Source: Bacillota bacterium
GTDB lineage: Bacteria > Bacillota > Desulfotomaculia > Desulfotomaculales > Desulfallaceae
Reading direction: 5' to 3'
Assembly: GCA_023439185.1 (NCBI GenBank)
Contig: JAEXOR010000049.1
Span: 25,144-89,143, forward strand
DNA: 64,000 nt
Shown here: positions 1 through 7,857 of the stretch, piece by piece
Layout: the number at the start of each line of letters is the position of its first letter
How positions within the stretch are numbered: position 1 is the stretch's first letter
Notes under the pieces: model-generated
What the model saw: the letters and a program-made list of their open reading frames with translations, nothing else
Database searches by the model: none
What the model was told of the DNA's origin: nothing
Made by a program: the position numbers and the translations under genes

Positions 1-57
1 GTGAAGCGCTTTTTCAGTGTGCACCATTCGGAGTCCAAAACAGATGTTTCAAAATAA
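1..57 (+). CDS. Possible 3' end of a gene cut by the window edge
   Basis: Reading from base 1, an open frame of 18 codons ends at a TAA at 55-57. It could be the tail of a gene that begins upstream of the window, but the piece is too short to recognise and other frames are equally possible. Confidence 0.2.
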   Translation: MKRFFSVHHSESKTDVSK

Positions 58-104
58 AAAACTGGACAAAATTGCATAGAAGTATTATATTAAATTTTAA
101 CTTA

Positions 105-262
105 ATACATTGTCTGGGTTTAAGGGAACTAGGTGAAAGTCCTAGACGGTCCGGCCACTGTAAGTGGTTAGCGGCTCTTTTTATACCACTGGTTCATGCA
201 CCGGGAAGGCGGAGCCACGCTAATAACCACAAGTCAGGAGACCTGCCCAGGCGATACGCTTC
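105..262 (+). promoter_or_regulatory. Cobalamin (AdoCbl) riboswitch aptamer
   Basis: This leader shows the B12-box landmarks in order: GGTGAAAGTCC near 133, CCGGCCACTGTAA near 151, GCACCGGGAAGGCGGAGCCA near 200, and AAGTCAGGAGACCTGCC near 231. The closing helix pairs about 109-118 with 246-255, with only wobble interruptions. Such aptamers bind adenosylcobalamin and normally repress the downstream gene. A strong terminator follows at 311, so control by transcription termination is likely. The first gene downstream is cbiM, a cobalt importer component, which is a classic target. Confidence 0.95.
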
Positions 263-310
263 AGCGACCTCCCGCGGAGAGGAATCAGCGTGGTTTAAGT
301 ATGTGCCGTT

Positions 311-346
311 AAGCCTCTTCTCCCTGAGAGAAGGGGCTTTTTATTT
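311..346 (+). terminator. Riboswitch expression-platform terminator
   Basis: A 12-bp stem (311-322 with 328-339, one G-T wobble) and a 5-base loop are followed by a T-run with one A. It lies about 55 bases after the aptamer, the usual position for a ligand-controlled intrinsic terminator ahead of cbiM. Confidence 0.85.
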
Positions 347-602
347 CATTACAACTTCATACCGGCGGGTAACTACCGCTTGAGAAGCGGTAGTTTAATT
401 CGGATAGTGCGGTCGGGCACGGCAGCGCCAACTAACTTGGTCTGCAAACCCAAACCGGTAAACCGGGCCTGTTCAAACACTCAATTTGCGTAACGGAGGT
501 GATTGAGCGCCTGGTTTGATGCGCCTTTTAAAGGCCCCGGTAAGGGTTTTTTATGTTTTGCAATTATGGTTAATCTTCCCGGTAAAAATAACCTAAAACG
601 AG
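347..602 (+). other. Long structured leader between riboswitch and cbiM
   Basis: No convincing gene is visible in these 250 bases. There is a perfect 11-bp hairpin with a 3-base loop at 371-395. A second, interrupted hairpin at 473-519 pairs 473-478 with 514-519 and 480-485 with 502-507, and its loop carries a near-perfect Shine-Dalgarno sequence (GGAGGTGAT, 495-503). The stretch may be part of the B12 control region or an extra processing or stability element. I do not recognise a second aptamer class in it. Confidence 0.4.
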
Positions 603-614
603 GTGGATGTGAGA

Positions 615-1367
615 GTGAAGTTGAATAAAAAAGTGGTTTACGCATCTTTTTTCTATATTATTTTGGTCATGCTGACCGTGCCGGATACCGCCTTTGCCAT
701 GCACATTATGGAAGGATTTTTACCGCCCTCCTGGTGCGGCTTATGGTTCGTGCTGACGATACCGTTTATCGCCGCCGGCCTGATAGCCATGAACAAGAAG
801 GTGGCGAACAACCCCAAAATGCTCATGCTGCTGGCCTTTGCCGGCGCTTTCGTGTTTGCCCTGTCGGCGCTGAAAATACCTTCGGTAACCGGCAGCTGTT
901 CGCACCCCACCGGGGTGGGGCTGGGCGCGATACTCTTCGGGCCGGTGGTCATGTCGGTGCTGGGCACCATTGTGCTGGTTTTCCAAGCGCTTCTGTTAGC
1001 CCATGGCGGCATCACCACCCTCGGCGCCAACGCCTTTTCCATGGCGGTGATCGGGCCGTTTGCGGCTTACGGCATGTACCGGCTGGGCAGAAGCATCGGC
1101 CTGCCCCTGTGGCTGGCCGTCTTTCTGGGCGCCGCCATTGGTGACCTGATGACGTATGTGACCACTTCCGCTCAACTGGCCCTGGCCTTTCCGGATCCCG
1201 CCGGAGGCATAATGATGTCCTTCGGCAAATTTGCCGGCATCTTCGCGGTGACCCAAATCCCGCTGGCCGTTACCGAGGGCTTGCTGACAGTGCTGGTATT
1301 CAATATGATTTACAATTACAGCCGGGATGAATTGACAGAACTGGCTTTAATCAAGGAGGTGCGCTAG
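615..1367 (+). CDS. cbiM: Cobalt ECF transporter substrate-specificity protein CbiM
   Basis: CbiM is the membrane S-component of the CbiMNQO cobalt importer. After an N-terminal hydrophobic signal-like segment comes the diagnostic MHIMEGFLP stretch; in this family the exposed N-terminal Met-His sequence binds Co2+. Several hydrophobic segments follow and the length of about 250 residues is normal. GTG at 615 is chosen because GAGGTGG ends 8 bases before it; GTGs at 603 and 609 overlap or crowd that site. The gene lies behind the cobalamin riboswitch, so it is probably shut off when B12 is plentiful. It overlaps cbiN by one base. No cbiQ or cbiO follows, so the energising module must be encoded elsewhere or be shared. 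Confidence 0.93.
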   Translation: MKLNKKVVYASFFYIILVMLTVPDTAFAMHIMEGFLPPSWCGLWFVLTIPFIAAGLIAMNKKVANNPKMLMLLAFAGAFVFALSALKIPSVTGSCSHPTGVGLGAILFGPVVMSVLGTIVLVFQALLLAHGGITTLGANAFSMAVIGPFAAYGMYRLGRSIGLPLWLAVFLGAAIGDLMTYVTTSAQLALAFPDPAGGIMMSFGKFAGIFAVTQIPLAVTEGLLTVLVFNMIYNYSRDELTELALIKEVR

Positions 1368-1663
1368 TGGACAACAATAAGAGAACTTACACCTTGCTGT
1401 TGATTGCCGCTATCTTCATCCTCACGGTAACTCCGCTGGTTTTTGTCGGCGGGGCTGAGTTCGGGGGGGCCGACGGCGAAGCCGAGGAAATGATTACCGA
1501 GATTAAACCTGATTACGAGCCCTGGTTCACATCATTCTGGGAGCCCCCCAGCGGTGAAATAGAAAGCCTGCTGTTCGCCCTGCAGGGCGCCCTGGGAGCC
1601 GGATTCATATTCTATTACCTCGGTTACAAGCGTGGCTTGCACGAGGTAAAAAAGAAAAGTTGA
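1367..1663 (+). CDS. cbiN: Cobalt transport protein CbiN
   Basis: CbiN is the small accessory membrane protein of the cobalt ECF transporter. The 98 residues contain two hydrophobic helices, at about residues 8-27 and 66-87, separated by an acidic extracytoplasmic loop (EAEEMITEIKPDYEPW), which is the typical CbiN plan. GTG at 1367 shares a base with the cbiM stop and follows AAGGAGGT at 1353, indicating translational coupling. Known CbiM-CbiN pairs keep some cobalt transport without the ATPase part, so this two-gene unit may be partly functional alone (family knowledge, not shown here). Confidence 0.9.
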   Translation: MDNNKRTYTLLLIAAIFILTVTPLVFVGGAEFGGADGEAEEMITEIKPDYEPWFTSFWEPPSGEIESLLFALQGALGAGFIFYYLGYKRGLHEVKKKS

Positions 1664-1802
1664 TTAGTTAATTTTTTTACGAATTTGATATTGAAAGGTT
1701 GTGTCGTTTAATATAAAATAATGAGTAATGAAATGATGGTCAGAACCATCTTGTGCCGGTTTTGAAAAATCGGTCTTTAATGCAGGTTTGCAATACACAG
1801 GA

Positions 1803-1866
1803 TTTAAAAAAGCCATGTAGGCTTGTTCACTTGAGGTGAGAGCTTGCATGGCTTTTGTTTTTTTGG
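1803..1866 (+). terminator. Leader hairpin element F (CCATGTAGG) before ABC/fmdE operon
   Basis: A perfect 10-bp stem pairs 1808-1817 with 1847-1856, encloses about 29 bases and is followed by GTTTTTTT. The 5' arm plus start of loop reads GCCATGTAGG, close to GCCATGAAGG of the hairpin at 63785 and GCCACGAAGG of those near 61035 and 63722. It may be the cbiMN terminator, but its position 90 bases before the next operon and its resemblance to the other leaders suggest an attenuator. A small hairpin with stem GATGGT/ACCATC lies upstream near 1735. Confidence 0.6.
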
Positions 1867-1954
1867 AACCGGATTACGGAAATCCGTCGCTCAATCAACA
1901 GAGAGAGCATTCTTTTCCAACATTATTGATTTATAACCTGAGAGGAGCAACGCA

Positions 1955-3562
1955 ATGAAAAAAATGGCGATGATCGCGGTCCTGCTTTTAGTCCTCTTTA
2001 CCATGGCCGGCTGCGGCGGCAATGACGCCGCTGAGCAGGAACCGGCTGAAAATCAAGTTGACACCCAAAGTGAAATTGCGACCTATACCATAGCCGACAC
2101 CACCGGAGACTGGGGCTTCCCCGCTCCTTATTCCCACTACTCCCGGGGTCCGGGATATATCAGGATGAGTTATGTCTTCGACACCCTGGTGTGGAAGGAC
2201 GACCGGGGTTACGTACCGGCCCTGGCAAATGAATGGACATACAACCAGGAGGAAAACAGCTACACCTTCAAACTGAACGAAAACGTCACCTGGCATGACG
2301 GGGAAAAATTCACCGCCGCCGATGTGGCTTTTACCATTGAATATACCAGGGAGCACCCCTACCAGTGGGTTGACACCGCTATCGTCAAATCCGTCGAAGC
2401 CTCGGGCGATTACGAAGTAAAAATGTTCCTGGAAAGCCCCTACGCTCCCTTCCTGGAATACGTGGGCTGCACGTTGCCGATCCTACCGGAGCACATTTAC
2501 CGAAACGTGGACGCGCCGGAGGAGTTCCAAACCCCGGAAGCCGCTATCGGCACCGGCCCCTACATGCTGGCGGACTATAACAAAGCCCAGGGCACATACC
2601 TGTTCCAGCGCTACGATAACTACTACCAGGGCCGGCCCGTAGCCGAAAAAATCCAGTTTGTCAAAACAGGCAACGAGACCGTGGCTGCGGCCTTGAGGCA
2701 AAAGCAGGTCAATGCCGCCCAGGTGCCCCCGGACCTCAATGAAGCAATGGCCGGGGAAGGTTTCACTGTATTAAAGGGCGCCCACGACTGGGTGGCCAAA
2801 CTGGTGATCAACCATCAAAAAGAGCCTCTTTCGAGCAAGGAATTTCGCCAGGCTCTGGCCTACGCCGTAGACAGGCAGGCGCTGGTGGACACCTGCCTCA
2901 GGGGATACGGCCTGGCGGGCAGCCCCGGACTTGTGCCTTCGGACAGCAAGTGGTACAACGGTAAAATGGACGGCGTTTACGCCCACGACCCGGCCAAAGC
3001 GGCGGAAATCCTGACCGGTCTTGGATACGTTAAAAATGGCGATTACTTTACCAGGGACGGCAAGCCCCTGGAGCTGGAACTGTTGTTCAGTTCAGCAAGC
3101 GGCGGCAATGTGGGCGAACGCGAAGCCGAAATGATTAAATCACATCTGGAAAGCGCGGGCATCAAAATCAACCTGCGGGGCGTCGATGCCAAGACACTGG
3201 ACACCCAGGTAGTGGAATGGCAATTCGACCTGGCCCTGAGCGGGCACGGCGGATTGGGCGGCGATCCGGACCAGTTCAACCGGGCCATTCTTGGTCAGGG
3301 CTTTAACAGCGCCAGGTACCAGGGCAATCAGGAACTGGTTGCCGCCCTCAAGCAGCAGATAACCGCGATGGACTCCGGGAAACGCAAAGAATACCTGGAT
3401 AAAGTGCAGGAGCTTTACGCCGAAGAGATGCCTGCTTTGCCCCTGTTCTATAATACCTATTTCTGGGTGCACGACGGGCAGGTCAACCTGTTTTACACCA
3501 TGCAGGGTATCGGCATCGGAGTGCCCATTCCCTTAAATAAAATGTCCTTTATCAGCAATTAA
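1955..3562 (+). CDS. ABC transporter substrate-binding lipoprotein, peptide/nickel (SBP_bac_5) family
   Basis: This is the extracellular ligand-binding component of a dipeptide/oligopeptide/nickel-type ABC importer. The signal peptide is followed by a lipobox (FTMAGC, Cys20), so it should be a membrane-anchored lipoprotein. Family signatures include ALANEWTYNQEENSYTFKL near residue 90, VTWHDGEKFTAADVAFT near 110, and the RQALAYAVDRQALV block near 300. The 535-residue length fits. GAGAGGAGC lies about 8 bases before the ATG. It starts a five-gene unit that ends with an FmdE protein, so the ligand may be a metal complex rather than a peptide. That is inference; no residue proves nickel. Confidence 0.88.
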   Translation: MKKMAMIAVLLLVLFTMAGCGGNDAAEQEPAENQVDTQSEIATYTIADTTGDWGFPAPYSHYSRGPGYIRMSYVFDTLVWKDDRGYVPALANEWTYNQEENSYTFKLNENVTWHDGEKFTAADVAFTIEYTREHPYQWVDTAIVKSVEASGDYEVKMFLESPYAPFLEYVGCTLPILPEHIYRNVDAPEEFQTPEAAIGTGPYMLADYNKAQGTYLFQRYDNYYQGRPVAEKIQFVKTGNETVAAALRQKQVNAAQVPPDLNEAMAGEGFTVLKGAHDWVAKLVINHQKEPLSSKEFRQALAYAVDRQALVDTCLRGYGLAGSPGLVPSDSKWYNGKMDGVYAHDPAKAAEILTGLGYVKNGDYFTRDGKPLELELLFSSASGGNVGEREAEMIKSHLESAGIKINLRGVDAKTLDTQVVEWQFDLALSGHGGLGGDPDQFNRAILGQGFNSARYQGNQELVAALKQQITAMDSGKRKEYLDKVQELYAEEMPALPLFYNTYFWVHDGQVNLFYTMQGIGIGVPIPLNKMSFISN

Positions 3563-3636
3563 CCCGGCATTTTGCGCGCCGGTACGGCAATAGCCGGCCG
3601 GCGCACATAAACACAGGAAAGTGAACTTCAAACGTA

Positions 3637-4608
3637 ATGAGTTTTAAAACGCAGGTTATTAATTATATCCTCGCCCTGGCTGTAATTGTCAGTCTGAACT
3701 TTATCCTGCCGCGGCTGATGCCCGGCGACCCGCTGCTGGCCATTTACGGCGACACCGCCATGGTGGCCATGACCCCGAAACTGGAAGCCGAACTGGTGCG
3801 GCGCTTCGCCCTGGACCAGTCCATAGGTCAACAGTTTGTCGCCTACATCGGCTCAATGTTGCGGGGAGACCTGGGGCACTCTTACTATCACAACGCGCCG
3901 GTGTCGGCGGTGATCAAAGGTTACCTGCCCTGGACCATGCTGCTGGCCGGTTCGGCCCTCGTTATTTCAACCCTGCTGGGGCTGATCATGGGCATTGAAT
4001 CCGGCGCCAGGCGGGACCGGCCCCTGGATAAAATAATGCTGGCCGGTTTAATGCTTTTCAGCGGCCTGCCGGATTTTTTCCTGGCCATCCTGCTGCTGTT
4101 GTTTTTCGGCGTCACCCTGCACCTGGCCCCCCTGGCCGGGGCCATGACCCCTTACGCGGGGTACGGCGGAGTTGCCCTGTTGCTGGACGTGCTGCACCAC
4201 CTGGCACTGCCCCTGACCGCCCTGGTCCTGGCCCGGGTGACGGGCGCCTACCTGCTGACGCGCAACACCATGATCACCACCCTGGGCGAATCATTTATCG
4301 TCACCGCCCGGGCCAAGGGCTGCCGGGAACACAGCATCCGCTACCGGCACGCCGGGCGCAACGCCCTGCTGCCGGTGGTCACTTCCGCCGGGCTTATGTT
4401 TGCCCGGCTTTTCACCGGCACGCTGTTCGTGGAGATCGTGTTCGCCTATCCCGGTTTGGGCACGCTGCTCTACAATGCCCTGCTGACCAGGGATTACCCG
4501 CTGATGCAGGGTGTGCTGCTGCTGGTGACGCTAATGGTGCTGACCATCAATTACCTCCTGGATGTGCTGTACCGGAGGATCGACCCGAGGATTAAATATG
4601 CACGTTAA
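3637..4608 (+). CDS. ABC transporter permease, DppB/NikB type
   Basis: This is one of the two inner-membrane channel subunits of the peptide/nickel-type importer. The N-terminal helix with FILPRLMPGDPL is typical of DppB/NikB, and the C-terminal half carries the binding-protein-dependent permease signature (SFIVTARAKGCREHSIRYRH), the loop that contacts the ATPase. About six hydrophobic segments are present in 323 residues. The gene follows the binding protein by 74 bases and overlaps the next permease by 11. Confidence 0.88.
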   Translation: MSFKTQVINYILALAVIVSLNFILPRLMPGDPLLAIYGDTAMVAMTPKLEAELVRRFALDQSIGQQFVAYIGSMLRGDLGHSYYHNAPVSAVIKGYLPWTMLLAGSALVISTLLGLIMGIESGARRDRPLDKIMLAGLMLFSGLPDFFLAILLLLFFGVTLHLAPLAGAMTPYAGYGGVALLLDVLHHLALPLTALVLARVTGAYLLTRNTMITTLGESFIVTARAKGCREHSIRYRHAGRNALLPVVTSAGLMFARLFTGTLFVEIVFAYPGLGTLLYNALLTRDYPLMQGVLLLVTLMVLTINYLLDVLYRRIDPRIKYAR

Positions 4609-5455
4609 CTACTTTTTTGAGGTGAAGCGCAATCCCGCCGGGCGCGCCGGTCTGGCGCTGCTGCTTCTGATACTGGCGCTGGCCCTGCTGGCGCCGGTGC
4701 TGAGCGCTTACCAGCCCGCGGAATACACCGGCGATATTTTCAGCCCGCCCACGGCGCAGTACCGGCTGGGGACCAACGATGTGGGCCAGGACGTTTGGTC
4801 GCAGCTCCTGTACGGAGCCCGCACTTCCCTGGTCGTGGCCTGCGGCACCGCCGCGCTGTCCACCTTTTTGAGCCTGCTGGTGGGCGGCACCTGCGCCTAT
4901 TTCGGCGGCCTGTACGACCGTTTCTGGATGCGGCTGGTAGACACGCTGATGGTCATCCCGCCGGTGATTGTGGCCATCCTGGCCGCCGCCTACCTGAGGC
5001 CCAACGCGCTGCTGCTGGTGCTGCTACTGTCATCCTTCTTCTGGCCCGGGGGCGCCAGGATTATCCGCGCCCAGACCCTGAGCCTGAAAGAGAAAATGCC
5101 GGTTACCGCCGCCCGCACCTTCGGGGCGGGCTGGCTCCATATCATGCGCAGCCATATCGTACCGGACCTGGGCCCCATCCTGGCAGCCGTAATGATCCAG
5201 GACGCCCGGCGGGCGGTGTTCATGGAGGCCGGCCTGTCGTTTCTGGGTATCGCCGACCCGTCCATGGTCAGTTGGGGTAAAATGATGCAGCAGGCGCTGG
5301 CCTTTACCTACCTGGATGTCTGGAAATGGTGGCTTCTGCCCACCGGATTCGCCCTTTCGCTGACCCTGACGGGCTTTACCTTTACCGGCCTGGCCCTGGA
5401 GTCCGCGTTAAATCCCCGGCTGCGCAAAGAGGTGCGTCACATTGCTGAACATTAA
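4598..5455 (+). CDS. ABC transporter permease, DppC/NikC type
   Basis: This is the second channel subunit. The start at 4598 (MHVNYFFEVKRNPAG) is preferred over an upstream ATG at 4562 because the latter adds a 12-residue tail unlike the family. The DppC signature is present: a first helix, then the YQPAEYTGDIFSPPTAQYRLGT segment with GTNDVGQDVW, and the coupling helix near SLKEKMPVTAARTFGAG. It overlaps both neighbours (DppB-like upstream, fused ATPase downstream), indicating a tightly coupled operon. Confidence 0.88.
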   Translation: MHVNYFFEVKRNPAGRAGLALLLLILALALLAPVLSAYQPAEYTGDIFSPPTAQYRLGTNDVGQDVWSQLLYGARTSLVVACGTAALSTFLSLLVGGTCAYFGGLYDRFWMRLVDTLMVIPPVIVAILAAAYLRPNALLLVLLLSSFFWPGGARIIRAQTLSLKEKMPVTAARTFGAGWLHIMRSHIVPDLGPILAAVMIQDARRAVFMEAGLSFLGIADPSMVSWGKMMQQALAFTYLDVWKWWLLPTGFALSLTLTGFTFTGLALESALNPRLRKEVRHIAEH

Positions 5456-7175
5456 AAACTTAACCGTTTCATACAACCACCAACCGGTTTTGCAGGATCT
5501 TAATCTGGCTATCCGCCGGGGGGAAACGGTGTCTGTAATCGGTGAATCCGGGGCCGGCAAAACTACCCTGGGCCTTTCCGTCATGGGCCTGGTGGAGGGA
5601 ACATGCGCCGGGGAAATTATTGTCGACGGAGATAACATCCCGGCCCTGTCCGGGGAGCAGCTCCGCCGCCTGCGGGGCCAAAAGCTGGCCATGGTTTTCC
5701 AAAACGTGGCGGACGCCCTGCATCCCCTGTACACTATCCTGGACCAGATCGCGGAGGCCGTCACGGCGCACCATCCCGGGGACCGGACCTCCGCCGTCCA
5801 CCGGGCCCGGGAGCTGCTGGCGGAAGTGGGACTGCGGGCTGACTGCGGCGCGGCGTACCCCCATCAGCTCAGCGGCGGGGAAAAACAGCGGGCGCTGATC
5901 GCCATGGCCCTGGCCAATGACCCGGAAGCGGTGGTACTGGACGAACCCACCGCCTCCCTGGACGCGCTGACCAAGGCGGAAATTATCCGTTTGCTGCGCC
6001 GTAAAATGGCGGGCCGCACCGCCCTGGTGGTCACCCACGACATTAGCGCCGCCGCCGGACTAACCGACAAAATGGTGGTATTGTACGGGGGCCGGATCAT
6101 GGAGGCCGGGGCCACCGGCGGTTTATTGACTGCGCCGCGCCATCCTTACACCAGGGGACTGCTCCGGGCTTACCCCGGTTTGGCCTCCACCAAGGACCTG
6201 CAGGGGATCCCCGGCCGTTTCCGGAGCGGCGTGGAGGGCTGCCCCTTCCACCCCCGCTGTACGCAAAAAATTGATCTTTGCGCCAGGGAAGTGCCGCAGC
6301 CCGCTGAAACAGGCGACCGCCTGGTGGCCTGCCACCGGGGCGGCATCATCCCCCAGCTGGAACTGCGGGCAGTGGGCAAAGCATACGGCAGCCTGCAGGC
6401 GGTGCGGGACATCAGCCTCACCCTTTACCAGGGGGAAACCATCGCCCTGGTGGGCGAAAGCGGTTCGGGCAAAACGACTCTGGCCAAAACAATCATGGGC
6501 CTGTTTAACGATTACACGGGCGAAATATTGCTGGAAGGCCAAAAATTCCCGCCGGGCGCCGGGGAGTTTTATGACCAGGTGCAGATGATCTTCCAGAACC
6601 CCGGCGAATCCATCAGCCACCGCATGAACGTGCTGCAGGCGGTGCAAGAACCCCTGGACGTCCGCAACAGCTTAAGCGAAACAGAAAAACTGGCCCGGGT
6701 GAAGCAGGTTTTGGACGAGGTGGAATTGCCCGGCGACGACGCTTTTTTGAGCAAATATCCCCATCACCTGAGCGGCGGTGAGGCGCAGCGGGTGGCCATC
6801 GCCCGGGCGCTGGCGCTGAACCCCAGGGTGCTGGTGGCCGACGAGCCCACCTCGGCCCTGGACGCCAGCGTGCAGGCCAAGATTATGAAATTGCTGCTTA
6901 ACCTGCAGGAAAAAAGAGGCCTGGCCATCCTGCTGATTACCCATGACATCGCCCTGGCCAAAAAGGTCAGCGACCGGCTGGCGGTGATGGCTAAAGGCAG
7001 TATTGTCGAGGAGGGGCCGGCGGGCGAAGTGGTGCACAACCCGCGCCACGCCTATACCAGGCAATTGCTGGACCCGGCCTCCGCCGGAACGGACAACGGA
7101 ATATTAAAAAAGGAGTGGTTTATTGATGTGTATGGAAACGAACCAGGAAAAGAGCAGTTGGGAAAAGGCGGTTGA
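5442..7175 (+). CDS. Fused double ATPase of peptide/nickel-type ABC importer (DppD-DppF/NikD-NikE fusion)
   Basis: Two complete ABC nucleotide-binding domains sit in one 577-residue chain. The first has Walker A GESGAGKTT (about 35-43), signature LSGGEKQR (about 142) and Walker B VVLDEPTASLD. Its tail ends with the CPFHPRC cysteine segment typical of oligopeptide/nickel ATPases. The second has GESGSGKTT (about 340), LSGGEAQR (about 443) and VADEPTSALD. The TTG start at 5442 is preceded by AGAGGTGC. Related systems often encode these as two proteins. The 3' end overlaps the FmdE gene by 50 bases. Confidence 0.88.
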   Translation: MLNIKNLTVSYNHQPVLQDLNLAIRRGETVSVIGESGAGKTTLGLSVMGLVEGTCAGEIIVDGDNIPALSGEQLRRLRGQKLAMVFQNVADALHPLYTILDQIAEAVTAHHPGDRTSAVHRARELLAEVGLRADCGAAYPHQLSGGEKQRALIAMALANDPEAVVLDEPTASLDALTKAEIIRLLRRKMAGRTALVVTHDISAAAGLTDKMVVLYGGRIMEAGATGGLLTAPRHPYTRGLLRAYPGLASTKDLQGIPGRFRSGVEGCPFHPRCTQKIDLCAREVPQPAETGDRLVACHRGGIIPQLELRAVGKAYGSLQAVRDISLTLYQGETIALVGESGSGKTTLAKTIMGLFNDYTGEILLEGQKFPPGAGEFYDQVQMIFQNPGESISHRMNVLQAVQEPLDVRNSLSETEKLARVKQVLDEVELPGDDAFLSKYPHHLSGGEAQRVAIARALALNPRVLVADEPTSALDASVQAKIMKLLLNLQEKRGLAILLITHDIALAKKVSDRLAVMAKGSIVEEGPAGEVVHNPRHAYTRQLLDPASAGTDNGILKKEWFIDVYGNEPGKEQLGKGG

Positions 7176-7746
7176 GTTTCACGGGCATATCTGCCCGGGG
7201 CTGACCATCGGTTACCGGGTGTCTGAAATCGCCCTGCAGGAACTGGAAGCAATCCGCTCCGCCGACGAGGAACTGGTGGCCATCGTAGAAAACGACGCCT
7301 GCGGCGTCGATGCCGTCCAGGTGCTCACCGGCTGCAGTATCGGCAAGGGCAACCTGATTTACCGGGATTACGGCAAACAGGTCTACACCTTCGCCTGCCG
7401 GCAAAGCGGCAAGGCGGTGCGGGTGGCGGTAAAAAACACCATCTGGCGCCAGGACCCGGAATACCTGGAGCTGAGACAAAAATACTTCAGCGGCATGGCC
7501 ACCGACGCGGAAAAAGAAGCCTTCCAGGGCTTTCAGCAGGACCTGACCCGCCGCATCAAGGAAATGCCGGCGGAGGAATTCTGCGCGGTGCGCCACATTG
7601 ATATCGAGCCGCCCGGCAAGGCCCGCATCTTTAATTCCGTCCCCTGCGCCCAGTGCGGCGAACCGGTGATGGAGCCCCGGGCCCGGGTCAAAGAGGGCAA
7701 AATTGTGTGCATCCCCTGCTCCGACGAATACAGCCGCGGGTGGTAA
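7126..7746 (+). CDS. FmdE/FwdE-family metal-binding protein with C-terminal zinc ribbon
   Basis: The N-terminal domain begins FHGHICPGLTIGYRVSEIAL and has ENDACGVDAVQVLTGCSIGKGNL, the hallmark of the FmdE (formylmethanofuran dehydrogenase subunit E) family, with conserved His and Cys ligands. The C-terminus is a zinc-ribbon-like segment (CAQCGEPV...CIPC, about residues 174-198). ATG at 7126 follows AAGGAGTGG by 7 bases. Bacterial homologues are not usually part of a formylmethanofuran enzyme; their role is unknown, possibly metal or molybdopterin handling. The 50-base overlap with the transporter ATPase implies co-translation and hints that the transporter moves a metal species. Confidence 0.85.
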   Translation: MCMETNQEKSSWEKAVEFHGHICPGLTIGYRVSEIALQELEAIRSADEELVAIVENDACGVDAVQVLTGCSIGKGNLIYRDYGKQVYTFACRQSGKAVRVAVKNTIWRQDPEYLELRQKYFSGMATDAEKEAFQGFQQDLTRRIKEMPAEEFCAVRHIDIEPPGKARIFNSVPCAQCGEPVMEPRARVKEGKIVCIPCSDEYSRGW

Positions 7747-7761
7747 TCATTAAAAGTTTTT

Positions 7762-7842
7762 ATCCAACAGCCTCATCATGGCCCGGTAGTAAGTACGGCA
7801 TTCATCGGTGGTCGGCATTCCGGTGTGATGAAGCTGTTGGAT
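7762..7842. repeat. 17-bp near-perfect inverted repeat between convergent genes
   Basis: Bases 7762-7778 (ATCCAACAGCCTCATCA) pair with 7826-7842 with one mismatch, enclosing a 47-base loop. It lies between the fmdE stop and the stop of the converging permease. It could act as a bidirectional transcription barrier or be a remnant of a small inverted-repeat element. No long T-run follows on either side. Confidence 0.5.
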
Positions 7843-7857
7843 GAACCACCAATGTCG

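Noticed and set aside
72..383. Open frame of 103 codons near the left end
   Set aside because: It runs through the cobalamin riboswitch aptamer and its terminator, whose RNA structure explains the sequence.
371..395. A second terminator before cbiM
   Set aside because: The 11-bp hairpin is perfect but is followed by TAATTCGG rather than a U-run.
519..596. Possible 25-codon hydrophobic peptide (ATG 519, TAA 594) just before cbiM
   Set aside because: The only Shine-Dalgarno-like sequence is 18 bases upstream, too far, and the peptide resembles nothing known.
1664..1849. Minus-strand open frame between cbiN and the ABC operon
   Set aside because: It overlaps the leader hairpin at 1803 and shows no protein-like pattern or start signal.
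1955..7175. Naming the ABC operon nikABCDE
   Set aside because: Family membership does not separate peptide from nickel transport; the metal link is only contextual.
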